Below are positions 1-8,066 of a stretch of 23,114 nucleotides of DNA, piece by piece. Each line of letters opens with the position of its first letter. Position 1 is the stretch's first letter. Under the pieces are notes generated by a model, which saw only the letters and a program-made list of their open reading frames with translations, searched no databases and had not been told where the DNA came from. The position numbers and the translations under genes were made by a program. The DNA is from a virus, in IMG/VR virus record IMGVR_UViG_3300011113_000465, positions 1-23,114 of that record. One strand, given 5' to 3'.

Positions 1-664
1 ATTTCTGCCTGAGATCTTCAGGCAAGGGTTGATCGTGTGCGTTGATCACATTGGTGTAGTCACTGACTGGTGCGTTTTGTCTTGTGGCCCTGATGGGTAT
101 GAGATAGTCCAGGGTTTTAATAAATTCTGAATCAACGGCAAAATCTTTGATGGATCCAGGATCGTTGACTGCTTGCTCTCGCAACTCTCGTATGTCTTTG
201 ACAAAGGTTTTGCTACCATGCTTGTCAGGCAAGTCATAGCCAAACTTGTAATAAGGTGCCCGGGTGAATTTACTCATGGGCCCATGCCAGTAGTTGTCAA
301 AAAATACCGTGCCTACCAGGCCAGGTTCCTGGGGCAACTCAAGCGGTATCAGCACGTTCTTGTAGATGTCTTGTAGTCCTACACCAAGTCCGGTATCGGC
401 ATGCACAGGAAAATAGGTTTCACCTTTGCGATAGTCGGCACGATACATGCCCATCCAGTATTCTACTTCGTAACCGGGTTCCAGCACCCGATCCAGTATG
501 CGTTTGACTGTGTGCTTGTCCCAACCGTCCTGGCTCCAGTTGATGTTTTTGCTGATGTTGTCGGGTCTGACATCTAGTCCAGACTTGTCTGTGTAAAAAA
601 AGTCAACCAATTGCTGTACAGTTTCAGCATCAACGACATTTTTATGGATTTGCACTGTGCTCAT
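1..664 (-). CDS. 2OG-Fe(II) oxygenase-like protein, C-terminus cut by window edge
   Basis: The reading frame starts at ATG 664-662 and stays open to base 1, giving 221 codons without a stop, so the gene continues outside the window. The previous gene's TAA lies in the same frame 12 bases upstream, so this ATG is the first possible one. Residues 84-92 read YFPVHADTG: an HxD pair (H88, D90) preceded by aromatic residues, as in prolyl-4-hydroxylase-like 2-oxoglutarate/Fe(II) dioxygenases. A downstream His in NYWHGP (H127) could be the distal iron ligand, but the spacing is short, so the third ligand may lie elsewhere. Such oxygenases are common in T4-like environmental phages, usually with unknown substrate. 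The coding frame is well supported; the family call is moderate. Confidence 0.6.
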   Translation of the reverse strand, partial: MSTVQIHKNVVDAETVQQLVDFFYTDKSGLDVRPDNISKNINWSQDGWDKHTVKRILDRVLEPGYEVEYWMGMYRADYRKGETYFPVHADTGLGVGLQDIYKNVLIPLELPQEPGLVGTVFFDNYWHGPMSKFTRAPYYKFGYDLPDKHGSKTFVKDIRELREQAVNDPGSIKDFAVDSEFIKTLDYLIPIRATRQNAPVSDYTNVINAHDQPLPEDLRQK

Positions 665-676
665 TGTTGCATATAC

Positions 677-859
677 TTATTTGGTGGCAACTGGCTCACA
701 TTTAAAATCAGCATCACAGCGTTCAAAGGTGCCATTTTGTGTGTTCATTCTTACGATCTGACCGTTGTGAACTGTGAATGTATATTTGGCGTTGTCAACT
801 GCCGGCATGCTGACCTGATATGTTAGGAGAGCGCACATAAGTGCTGTGAGTGCTATCAT
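677..859 (-). CDS. Small secreted or periplasmic protein (60 aa)
   Basis: This 60-residue protein begins with a short hydrophobic segment (MIALTALMCALLTYQVS) that fits a signal peptide or membrane anchor without strong positive charge. The rest is a small polar domain with two cysteines (C48 and C54) that could form a disulphide in the periplasm. The start is supported by a four-base ATGA overlap with the stop of the HIT gene, which implies translational coupling. No family is recognised. Its neighbours are a HIT protein and an exported lipoprotein upstream and an oxygenase-like gene downstream. An envelope role during infection is possible but is inference only. Confidence 0.6.
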   Translation of the reverse strand: MIALTALMCALLTYQVSMPAVDNAKYTFTVHNGQIVRMNTQNGTFERCDADFKCEPVATK

Positions 860-1224
860 TTTCTATAATTTCCTTTGCCTGGTATGGTATTGCGAATCCC
901 GCCCACTGGATCCTCTACATCTCCGGTCCGGCGTGGAATAAGATGTATGTGTGGATACATCACAGTTTGACCCGCTGCTTCTCCTGAATTGTAACCAATG
1001 TTAAACGCATCACATTCACCTTCTGCAACCATGTGCATGCCATCAGCTAAGGCATTTTCAAAAGCTCTAACTACCCAGTTAGGATTGTCGTTGTCCTTGG
1101 GCACATACAATCTGTGTCCGGGTGTGCATGGGTACTTGTCTAGATAAACAACCACTTGATTTCGGTTGTCAATTTCCGTGTCCCATGGTGCTATGCCGGC
1201 CTGTTTTGCTTCTACAAGTTTCAT
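856..1224 (-). CDS. HIT-family nucleotide hydrolase/transferase
   Basis: A 122-residue histidine-triad protein. HIT enzymes act on nucleotide phosphates such as Ap4A or adenosine phosphoramidates in the cytoplasm. The signature is visible near residues 84-98, AGQTVMYPHIHLIPR, followed by the usual tail GDVEDPVGGIRNTIPGK. The first His of the triad is Tyr (Y90), while H92 and H94 are present; H94, usually the nucleophile position, is kept. The length is normal for a single-domain HIT protein. The ATG lies one base after the lipoprotein stop, and the stop overlaps the next start as ATGA, so it belongs to the operon driven by the promoter at 3680-3708. Its role in a phage is unknown; nucleotide signalling or salvage is a guess. 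Confidence 0.8.
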   Translation of the reverse strand: MKLVEAKQAGIAPWDTEIDNRNQVVVYLDKYPCTPGHRLYVPKDNDNPNWVVRAFENALADGMHMVAEGECDAFNIGYNSGEAAGQTVMYPHIHLIPRRTGDVEDPVGGIRNTIPGKGNYRK

Positions 1225-1225
1225 T

Positions 1226-3649
1226 TTAGTCTATCCAAAATTTAAGTTCAGTCATTGCGCGATACTGTCCTGCTGTGGTAGTCATGGCACTCAATCTTAA
1301 CTGTGTCTGTTTGGTCAGTTGATTGGTGTACAAGGCTCGCACATAACCGGTGGTCTGATTCTGCACTTGCAATGTTTTATTAGTATACACTATGTTTCCA
1401 CCCATGTCAACAGCAGTGGGTATCCGGGCTTGCACCGAACCAGATAGGACCACGGGTTTAACGCCGGCATATATGCCCATGTCACCAGCACGTCGGACGT
1501 CACCGAATCTGTATCCGGATTCGGCCCAGGCACCCCACATGTTGTCTACTCGAGTGATCAGGCCCGGTTGTATGTTTGTGGTCACGTGCATGGCACTGGC
1601 CTGTGCTGAGAATCCACCCCGGCGATATGTGACCACATTGTCCATGATGCCCGATCCGGTGATCTCACCCCAGGCACCACCAAAAGCCATCCAAGGATTG
1701 CTGTTGAGATAGGTGTATTGTGTGCCCACACTCCAGTTGCCTTTGCTGTACCATCTTGGCACACCCACGGTGTATTGTTTGGGCTTGTTTAGACCCATGC
1801 CGGTGTTGTCACGGCCGGCAAAATCACTACCAAAGCGTAGATTGCCCACAGTGGTCAGGGTACCATTGACCAAGTATTCGGCATGGCTGGTCAGTTCATA
1901 CTGATCATTGTGTTCGGTGTTGTAACCAAACGCATTCATGGCATTGATATTCATGGGTTTAATATTGGTGGAGAATGCACGACCCAGGCTGTCGGTGACC
2001 ACGGCTGCTCCGTCACCAATGTTCAGACCCGTGATGTAACCACGTATGGGTGCTATGCCACCGGTGGCAAGAGGTATGCCCAAGGTGCCGATGGGCTGGA
2101 ATGCTTTTTCTGGATCCAACACATTCATGCCAAACCATGTGGTCGAACTCTGGGCCAACACTGTGTTGATCTGACCGTCGCTCATCCAAGGCCAAGCCTG
2201 TTTGATTGCAGCAGCAGTGGCCTGAGCACCAGCGGTTGTAGAACCCAGCTTGCTGAGATAAATGGCCTTTTGTTGTGTGCCGTTGTTGTAGTTTACTGCT
2301 GTGGCCAGATACATGTTGCCATCTGGGCCCCGCACAAAAACAATACCATTGCCACCACCTTCGGCACTGGCATTCAAGGCTTTTTCTAGGTTCACGCTCT
2401 GATCTATGAACGCATTTATCACGGTACCATAACTGGCCACATACTTGTGTTCCTTGGTATGTATCAAGACCTGGGCACCAGTTGATCCTGTGGTACCACC
2501 CAGCACGATGTCTATGAGTCCATCGCTGTTTACGTCCATGAGTTTGGGATTATAACTGGGCGGACTGGCGGTATTGTATCCTACCAACACCGAATCAGTT
2601 ACATCCGTGAACGAGCCGCCACCTTGATTCTTAAGGAACTGAATTTCATTGAAGTCGGGCCATACACCATTGGTAATAGCAGGTCTACTGAATATCACAG
2701 CACTGGTCCTACCAGAACTGTCAAAGTCAAAGGCCAAGGCACGATAATCATGTGACCCGGCAAAGTTGTAACTGCTCCATTTGGGCAACAAGAATCTACT
2801 GTTGGGCAAGGTAGCTATCATGGTCAATTCAAAATCCTGGGTGGGTCTGCCACCATTGACCATGCTCCAGCTATAAAGTCGATTGTTGCCGGCCTGCCAG
2901 GCATTTTGGTCAGTAAGGATGATGGTGCTGGTACCATTGCCCATGAAGTCTGCTATGGCCACTGAAGCGGCTGTACCACCATAGTTTTGTCCTGTGACCC
3001 AGTGTGTGCTAAATGTTCGATTGGCTTGACCAAAGCTGACTCGGCTGCCTGTGGTGAATATGTCAGATCTACCGTCGCCGTTGAGATCATATACGGCACT
3101 GTCGTGACCGTTGATGTTGAGATTTAGATCGAGCCTGGTAAAATTTGTGCCATTGTTGAAAAACACCCAACCAGAACCGGTAATTCCTGCCTGATCAGTG
3201 TTGGGTGCCACATACATGTCGGTCCTTCCATCACCATCAAAGTCAGCAAACTTCACGCTGGGCTCAGTGCCGCGGATACGATAGTCTGTGCCAGAAAACC
3301 ATTGGCTGGTTCGATTGACTAATTGACCGTTGCTCCACCCATAGATGTTTAAATCATAGTCAGGATAGGAGCCTTGATTCTGTGTTCCGCTTCGTCCAGC
3401 AGTGACGACTTCCTCACCACTGCCACTGAGACTGGCAGTATATAAAGCACTGGAGTCAGATTCAAGAGTGGTGCTGGCTATGGGTTTGACCGAATCCACA
3501 CGCACAGGCGTAGAGTAAGGAACTTGCCTAAGAATAGGATTGGGGCTATTGTAAGGGCTTCCACCACCTCCGCCGCCGCCTCCACCCCCACAACCAGTGA
3601 CAACTATGACTGTACCAAAAAGTGCCACCCAAAGCAGTTTACGCCGCAT
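1226..3649 (-). CDS. Large FG-GAP/VCBS-type lipoprotein with possible beta-barrel C-terminus
   Basis: The start is placed at ATG 3649-3647 (807 aa) because it begins a lipoprotein signal (MRRKLLWVALFGTVIVVTGC) with an AGG ribosome site six bases upstream; a longer open frame to 3802 lacks such support. Lipobox VTGC puts the lipidated Cys at residue 20, followed by ten glycines. Calcium-loop FG-GAP motifs are seen at DFDGDG (136-141), DLNGDG (188-193), DFMGNG (234-239), DFDSSG (308-313) and DVNSDG (372-377), consistent with a beta-propeller. The last 200 or so residues alternate aromatic and polar residues and end in LKFWID, like an outer-membrane strand region or an autotransporter-like domain. 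The protein probably sits in the outer membrane of the infected cell; adhesion, receptor masking or superinfection exclusion are possible. Function is not established. Confidence 0.75.
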   Translation of the reverse strand: MRRKLLWVALFGTVIVVTGCGGGGGGGGGGSPYNSPNPILRQVPYSTPVRVDSVKPIASTTLESDSSALYTASLSGSGEEVVTAGRSGTQNQGSYPDYDLNIYGWSNGQLVNRTSQWFSGTDYRIRGTEPSVKFADFDGDGRTDMYVAPNTDQAGITGSGWVFFNNGTNFTRLDLNLNINGHDSAVYDLNGDGRSDIFTTGSRVSFGQANRTFSTHWVTGQNYGGTAASVAIADFMGNGTSTIILTDQNAWQAGNNRLYSWSMVNGGRPTQDFELTMIATLPNSRFLLPKWSSYNFAGSHDYRALAFDFDSSGRTSAVIFSRPAITNGVWPDFNEIQFLKNQGGGSFTDVTDSVLVGYNTASPPSYNPKLMDVNSDGLIDIVLGGTTGSTGAQVLIHTKEHKYVASYGTVINAFIDQSVNLEKALNASAEGGGNGIVFVRGPDGNMYLATAVNYNNGTQQKAIYLSKLGSTTAGAQATAAAIKQAWPWMSDGQINTVLAQSSTTWFGMNVLDPEKAFQPIGTLGIPLATGGIAPIRGYITGLNIGDGAAVVTDSLGRAFSTNIKPMNINAMNAFGYNTEHNDQYELTSHAEYLVNGTLTTVGNLRFGSDFAGRDNTGMGLNKPKQYTVGVPRWYSKGNWSVGTQYTYLNSNPWMAFGGAWGEITGSGIMDNVVTYRRGGFSAQASAMHVTTNIQPGLITRVDNMWGAWAESGYRFGDVRRAGDMGIYAGVKPVVLSGSVQARIPTAVDMGGNIVYTNKTLQVQNQTTGYVRALYTNQLTKQTQLRLSAMTTTAGQYRAMTELKFWID

Positions 3650-3679
3650 ATTATACCTAGAAAAAGTTACAATACTACT

Positions 3680-3708
3680 ATTATAGCACTTGGGCCTTTT
3701 TAGGTCAA
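3680..3708 (-). promoter_or_regulatory. Sigma70-type promoter for the lipoprotein gene
   Basis: Reading the minus strand, a -35 box TTGACC (3708-3703) is followed after exactly 17 bases by a perfect -10 box TATAAT (3685-3680). Transcription would begin near 3673, leaving a leader of about 24 bases that contains the AGG ribosome site of the lipoprotein start. The -35 box overlaps the TGA stop (3707-3705) of the upstream gene, so the promoter is embedded at a gene junction. Confidence 0.75.
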
Positions 3709-4700
3709 TTTGAGTTGTTGTGAGAAAACAACACTTTCCACTGTGGTAATTCTGTGGAGAAATTATGGGCATAATGCCGGAGTCTGGTCCAATTGTGTTC
3801 AAATCTTGGAAGTAATTGTTTTTTAATTTCTAATAGTTGCGTGTGAGATTGATCACAGATCCTCTGTATCTCGTCGGCTACCCGACTGATACGTTTTATC
3901 GGATCTGACTCCAGGTCATAGCTGTGATCAATGATGTCGTCAAACACATCAAACCCCAGCGCACGATAACAGGCCACAGCTCGATAAGGAGCCAGCCAAA
4001 CGGGTATCTGGAACAAAGCAAAACATTTATAACTCTTTTCGGTCATGCCAGGTCTATGATGATGGGTCAACTGTGTGACACTAGATTCGGGTTCATAGGC
4101 AGTTTCGCATATGACATTGTACAAGGCATTACTAAGTTCTGGAAAATTTATGTTTCTCTGTTCATGCCACGAAACTTCTAATCGGTCAATCCAGATAGGA
4201 AATCCAGCTACAGGAACAGGCGGAGGTTGCAGATAAGATACGCGGCCAAACTGAGTGAGATTTCTTTTTAGTATTTCACAAATCAATTCAAATCTCTGCC
4301 ATCTATGTCCGTTGTTCAAACAAACAAAATGATGTGTGGGGTCAACTGCAGTCGGCCGGTAATCTTGAAGCATGGTCACAAAATCACTGCACTCATCAAC
4401 TATGGTATGTACGTGCCGCACTGGACTTTCTGGATCCCACAAACAGGCCGAACGTATGACAATGTGGTCCAAAGATACTCCTGCACTTTCCAATTGTGGT
4501 ATCAATCGATCAAACCACTTGTGACTGCTGCCTTCGTTGGTAGTTATGATTACCCAGGTATTGGCATCTAGATCATGATAAGGTAGTTCTTGACCTCCAA
4601 TAGGGTCCAGAATGTAGATTTTGCCGTCGGCTGGTGCCAGTTGCTCAAGTATACCAATTATTCCAACTGGAGGAAAATCAAAACCGTAGTGCTTGATCAC
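3705..4700 (-). CDS. Unnamed phage family protein, glycosyltransferase-like context (paralogue of 21197-22360)
   Basis: A 331-residue protein with a GTG start (4700-4698) three bases after the folE stop. It shares two blocks with the product of 21197-22360: a central HHFVCLNNGHRWQRFELI (there FMCLNRQPRQHRINLV) and a C-terminal LGFDVFDDIIDHSYD followed by a DP.kR pattern. The family is widespread in environmental T4-like phages and giant viruses, where it is mostly called hypothetical or glycosyltransferase-like; I know no proven activity. The N-terminal half has alternating hydrophobic strands (IYILDPIG, WVIITTNEG) like a Rossmann-type domain. The surrounding sugar genes favour a role in glycan transfer, but that is inference. 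Its 3' end carries the promoter of the next gene. Confidence 0.7.
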   Translation of the reverse strand: MIKHYGFDFPPVGIIGILEQLAPADGKIYILDPIGGQELPYHDLDANTWVIITTNEGSSHKWFDRLIPQLESAGVSLDHIVIRSACLWDPESPVRHVHTIVDECSDFVTMLQDYRPTAVDPTHHFVCLNNGHRWQRFELICEILKRNLTQFGRVSYLQPPPVPVAGFPIWIDRLEVSWHEQRNINFPELSNALYNVICETAYEPESSVTQLTHHHRPGMTEKSYKCFALFQIPVWLAPYRAVACYRALGFDVFDDIIDHSYDLESDPIKRISRVADEIQRICDQSHTQLLEIKKQLLPRFEHNWTRLRHYAHNFSTELPQWKVLFSHNNSN

Positions 4701-4703
4701 ACG

Positions 4704-5543
4704 TTATCGTGGCGCAAATTCTTGTTGCAGTTTGATATTGTCCATAAACTCTTTTTTGGTTGCAGGATCAGTACGGAACGCACCCTTGAGCACCGTGGTT
4801 TGAGTCAAACTTGAATGTGCCATGATTCCGCGATTCTCACAGCAACCATGTGTGGCTTGTATATACACACCAATATTCTCTGAATCAGTAGCACGACTTA
4901 TTTCTCTCGCGATGTCGTTGCATAGTTCTTCCTGTAGAGTACCGCGACGAGCACACCACTGAGCAATCCTAGTGTACTTAGATAAGCCAATAAGTTTTTG
5001 GGCAGCAATAATACCAATGTAAGCAACACCAGATACAGGCTGATGATGGTGACTACACATACTACGCAATTCACTACGTACAACAAGCATGCCTTCATAT
5101 CGGTCCTCACTATCGTTGGGAAAAGCCGTGGCATCGGGTCGGGGTTCATACCGGCCTACCATGATTTCATTGAAATACATCTTGGCCAGCCTACGTGCGG
5201 TGCCTGCACTGTTGGGATCTGTTTCTCTATCAATTAATAGTGTATCTAGAACTTTTTCAAATGCCTGAGTGGCTTCGTCGATCAACTGCTCACGTTCACG
5301 TTCAGTTTCGATAAACTCACTGATGTTGTCTCCGGCCCAGAATCGTTTACCGCTGGCCCGCATGCTGTCTCGGATGACCTGGCTCAGTGGGCGACCTTCG
5401 TCAGGATCTACTACAGCATCCTCATAACCAGGATGATATGGCGCCTCTGCCACAATACGGCTTTGTTGCAAGGCATCGAATGTTTTTTGGCTGGCATTAT
5501 TTTTCACTGCGTTCTCTCTGTCTTCACTTGTAAATGTTGTCAT
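4704..5543 (-). CDS. folE: GTP cyclohydrolase I (FolE)
   Basis: FolE converts GTP to 7,8-dihydroneopterin triphosphate, the first step for folate and for 7-deazaguanine (queuosine or archaeosine type) bases. The zinc ligands are readable: C163 and H166 in SMCSHHHQPVSG, and C234 in THGCCENRG. The upstream helix DPNSAGTARRLAKMYF also matches the family. At 279 aa it is longer than the E. coli enzyme (about 222 aa) because of an N-terminal extension of some 80 residues of unknown role. The ATG has an AGGA site five bases upstream. The gene is separated from the QueD-like and TGT-like genes by the sugar cassette and may have its own promoter (5555-5582). The neighbourhood favours deazaguanine synthesis; the DfrB homologue also allows a folate role. 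Confidence 0.93.
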   Translation of the reverse strand: MTTFTSEDRENAVKNNASQKTFDALQQSRIVAEAPYHPGYEDAVVDPDEGRPLSQVIRDSMRASGKRFWAGDNISEFIETEREREQLIDEATQAFEKVLDTLLIDRETDPNSAGTARRLAKMYFNEIMVGRYEPRPDATAFPNDSEDRYEGMLVVRSELRSMCSHHHQPVSGVAYIGIIAAQKLIGLSKYTRIAQWCARRGTLQEELCNDIAREISRATDSENIGVYIQATHGCCENRGIMAHSSLTQTTVLKGAFRTDPATKKEFMDNIKLQQEFAPR

Positions 5544-5554
5544 GGTTTCCTTTT

Positions 5555-5582
5555 ATTATACATGTTATTTAGATTTTTGCAA
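5555..5582 (-). promoter_or_regulatory. Possible sigma70-type promoter before folE
   Basis: In the 53-base gap before folE the minus strand has TTGCAA (5582-5577), 16 bases, then a perfect TATAAT (5560-5555). The weakness is position: only 11 bases separate the -10 box from the ATG, so a normal start site would fall inside the AAAAGGAAACC ribosome site and give an almost leaderless mRNA. The boxes may be chance in AT-rich DNA. Nothing else is seen in the gap. Confidence 0.4.
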
Positions 5583-5596
5583 GATTAAATGGATGT

Positions 5597-6232
5597 TTAT
5601 GGATTTATTGTGATTGTCCGGCAATCTGGATAGTCATAGTGTTTGTCAATTTGTTCCGTAAACTTTTTTTGTTCAAGCATGTTCAATCCGGTCACACAAT
5701 CTTCGGGCCTAAGCATGTAATGATATCCTATTTCAAAATCTTTCTGGGCGTTCCAGTTGTGCTCGGTTCCTATGCTCCATGTAAAAAGATCACGTCCGTC
5801 TGATCTCATTTGACTGGCTCGTTCGTAGATTTCAACATCGTCGGTCAAAATACATCCGCCTCTATTGATCTGTAAGGGTTTTGTCCTACCAAAACTAAGA
5901 CACTGCATGGTTCCGGCTTGATACATGTCTGGCTTTAATAATCTGGCACAATCCCATATCTGTGTTCCTTTGATTTGATAGCTTTCTTTCCAGGCAATAT
6001 CTTCAAGCTCATATGGAATGTTCAAAATATGCATGGTCATTAGCACGCTTAGATAGGTCCTTGCTGGAAAGGAAACCGGAGATCCATCATGCGTGATCCG
6101 CAAACACAGTTCCAGAGCATGTGTACAAGAATCAGTGGTCACGCAGTAAGGAGCACCTGTGTAGGCACACAAAGCCGATTCAAAGTCTTTGATGGCTAAA
6201 AAAGCGTCTTTGTAGTCATTCAGTGTTTTCAT
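5597..6232 (-). CDS. Short DegT/DnrJ-type sugar aminotransferase-like protein
   Basis: The start is set at ATG 6232-6230, which overlaps the galE stop as ATGA; this gives 211 aa. It matches the PLP-binding large domain of DegT/DnrJ/EryC1/StrS sugar aminotransferases: THALELCLRI (residues 37-46), the cofactor-ring Asp in IWDCARLL (D94), and the Schiff-base Lys in SFGRTKPLQINRGG (K118). Full-length relatives have 360-400 residues; here the C-terminal domain is missing although the frame closes cleanly with TGA and a normal intergenic gap follows. It may be a compact phage form or a truncated gene. These enzymes add an amino group to a keto-sugar nucleotide, and the cupin three genes upstream could supply such a keto sugar. 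Activity of the short form is uncertain. Confidence 0.75.
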   Translation of the reverse strand: MKTLNDYKDAFLAIKDFESALCAYTGAPYCVTTDSCTHALELCLRITHDGSPVSFPARTYLSVLMTMHILNIPYELEDIAWKESYQIKGTQIWDCARLLKPDMYQAGTMQCLSFGRTKPLQINRGGCILTDDVEIYERASQMRSDGRDLFTWSIGTEHNWNAQKDFEIGYHYMLRPEDCVTGLNMLEQKKFTEQIDKHYDYPDCRTITINP

Positions 6233-7194
6233 ATCTTGTGATTGTTTTTTGTGTACCAATCCCAGGCATGTCGTAGGATGTCTTCAAGACCATACTGTGG
6301 TTTCCAACCACTTATGGTCATGAATTTGGATGCGTCGGCTGTGAGCATGGCCGGATCACCCCCACGCTTGGGACCGTGCAACACGCCCACATCTTGTTGG
6401 GTGATTTTGGCCGCGGCCTGGATCACTTCAAGATTACTTGTACCCCGGGTTGTGCCCAGATTGTAAATGTCACTGACCACGGACTGATCTATGGCCATGA
6501 CATGTGCCGCGGCCAAATCCTCCACATGTATGTAATCTCTCACACATGTGCCATCATTGGTGGTATAATCAGTGCCGTACAAGGTAAAGTCTTGTTTGTT
6601 TTTTACCGCTTCTAGTATACGGGCAATGATATGAGTGGCACCAGGTGCCTGTCCATGACGACCTTGACTGTCTGCACCGCAGGCATTGAAATATCTAAAA
6701 CTCACATAATCAAGGTCGTAGGCATGTTTGTAGCTGGCCAACATCCAGTCGACCATGAGCTTGCTTTGACCGTACGGACTGATAGGCTCAGTGGGATCAA
6801 CTTCTTGCACCGGTGTCATTATGGGATTGCCATAGGTTGCAGCACTGCTTGAAAAAATCACGCGAGTTTTTATTTTTTGTTGGACCAACCAGTCGCAGAG
6901 TATCTTGGTCTTGACAAAGTTGTTGTTATAGTATTCTGCTGGATTCAACATGCTGGGTCCTACCAGACTGGTACCAGCACAGTGTATGATAGCTTCGGGT
7001 TGGAAAGTTTTAATAGCACCAAGTGCCACCTCACCTGCAAAGTCCCCTATCAACCATTTGGCACCGCAGTGCTCCAGGTGATCTGGTTGCCACACACAAT
7101 CTATGGCTAACACGCTGTGTCCTGCATCTAGTAACTTTAATACAGTTTGTCCGCCTATAAATCCTGCTGCACCAGTGACCAATATTCTACTCAT
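6229..7194 (-). CDS. galE: UDP-glucose 4-epimerase-type NAD-dependent sugar epimerase
   Basis: A 321-residue extended short-chain dehydrogenase. The NAD-binding motif is VTGAAGFIGG (residues 6-15), the catalytic Ser lies in FSSSAATYG, and the Tyr/Lys pair is in SPYGQSK. RYFNACGAD and VRDYIHVEDLA are typical of GalE, which interconverts UDP-glucose and UDP-galactose, or the N-acetyl forms. The length is close to the usual 330-340 aa. Both ends overlap neighbours by four bases (ATGA), placing it in a tightly coupled sugar operon. Substrate choice between UDP-Glc and UDP-GlcNAc, or an activity on another nucleotide sugar, cannot be decided by reading. Confidence 0.9.
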   Translation of the reverse strand: MSRILVTGAAGFIGGQTVLKLLDAGHSVLAIDCVWQPDHLEHCGAKWLIGDFAGEVALGAIKTFQPEAIIHCAGTSLVGPSMLNPAEYYNNNFVKTKILCDWLVQQKIKTRVIFSSSAATYGNPIMTPVQEVDPTEPISPYGQSKLMVDWMLASYKHAYDLDYVSFRYFNACGADSQGRHGQAPGATHIIARILEAVKNKQDFTLYGTDYTTNDGTCVRDYIHVEDLAAAHVMAIDQSVVSDIYNLGTTRGTSNLEVIQAAAKITQQDVGVLHGPKRGGDPAMLTADASKFMTISGWKPQYGLEDILRHAWDWYTKNNHKI

Positions 7195-8066
7195 TTGTTA
7201 AACCATTCCCATGTTTTTGTTAATCCTATGTTGATGTCAGTTTCAGGTTGAAAGCCTATGTCCTGCTTCATTTTTTTGTTGTCTAATACCTTGTATGCTA
7301 CTCCGTTGTCAAAGGGGTTACCCCATTGTATGGTTGAATCGCCACGTGCCACCGAAACCAACTTTTCGGTCATTTGCTTGATAGTAATTCCTTGCCCTGA
7401 ACTGATATTTGTGGGTTGACAGGTCGCTTCTGATTTTTCTATATATCTACACACCGCCTCTGTGGCATCTTTTATATAGATAAAATCTCGGACAGCAGTT
7501 CCTGTTCCTAACATTGTAACATGATTTTTATCTTGTTTCAACTTGTTGATCAAACTGCCGACAAAGTGACTTTTTTCATAAGACACATGTTCACCTGGAC
7601 CGTAAACATTGGAAAGAATCAAATATTCCCAAGGTACTTGCAACACCGGCATTAGCTGTAGTTGTATGTGTTTGACTCTGGCACTGTATTCTATGCTGGG
7701 ATGAAAATTTGAAGAATCAATATCGCATTCACTGACAGTATTTTCAACGTGTTTTGGATAGATACAGGCACTTCCTATGTTGATGAATTTTTTTGGTTGT
7801 AGTTTTTGAACCAAACGCCACACATTGGCAGTGATTTGTAGATTTGTATACAGGATGTTTTGTTTGTGTTGTTGATTAAAAACCAAACCTCCAAAAAAAC
7901 CTGCACTGTTGATCACCACATCATAGCAATCGTTTATTTTGTCTATGCTGTTGGGATCCAACAAATTGATTTGGTGCGAACCTAAAGTAGTCCAAGACCA
8001 AGATGGGCGGTGTTGTGCGATGTTGCTGCCTATCCAACCTGTGCCACCTAACAATAATATTTTCAT
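7191..8066 (-). CDS. NAD(P)-dependent sugar epimerase/reductase, GDP-fucose synthase-like
   Basis: A 291-residue extended SDR protein. The cofactor motif GGTGWIGS is at residues 7-14; NIGSACIYPKH around residues 96-106 and SNVYGPGEHV match GDP-L-fucose synthase (WcaG/Fcl) and related epimerase-reductases, in which the Ser and Cys of S.CIYP are catalytic (here S99 and C101). The catalytic Tyr/Lys pair is odd: the segment reads EYSARVKH, with the Lys five rather than four residues after Tyr (Y127, V131, K132). The protein is also shorter than Fcl (about 320 aa). It is coupled by ATGA overlaps to the cupin and galE genes. It probably makes a modified hexose, but the substrate and even activity are open. 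Confidence 0.75.
   Translation of the reverse strand: MKILLLGGTGWIGSNIAQHRPSWSWTTLGSHQINLLDPNSIDKINDCYDVVINSAGFFGGLVFNQQHKQNILYTNLQITANVWRLVQKLQPKKFINIGSACIYPKHVENTVSECDIDSSNFHPSIEYSARVKHIQLQLMPVLQVPWEYLILSNVYGPGEHVSYEKSHFVGSLINKLKQDKNHVTMLGTGTAVRDFIYIKDATEAVCRYIEKSEATCQPTNISSGQGITIKQMTEKLVSVARGDSTIQWGNPFDNGVAYKVLDNKKMKQDIGFQPETDINIGLTKTWEWFNK

Noticed and set aside
1883-2389. 168-codon plus-strand open frame inside the lipoprotein gene
   Set aside because: It is antisense to a well-supported gene, shows no domain and has the look of a complement frame of repetitive coding DNA.
3571-3600. PolyGly tract considered as a phase-variable repeat
   Set aside because: The ten codons are mixed GGN forms and not a uniform short repeat, so slippage is not expected to be frequent.
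3650-3802. Longer open frame extending the lipoprotein upstream by 51 codons
   Set aside because: It would bury the signal peptide, overlap the upstream gene and its promoter, and has no better ribosome site; the start at 3649 gives a normal lipoprotein signal.
4898-5149. 83-codon hydrophobic frame inside folE
   Set aside because: It is an alternative frame over the zinc-binding core of FolE, and its hydrophobicity follows from the codon pattern of the real gene.
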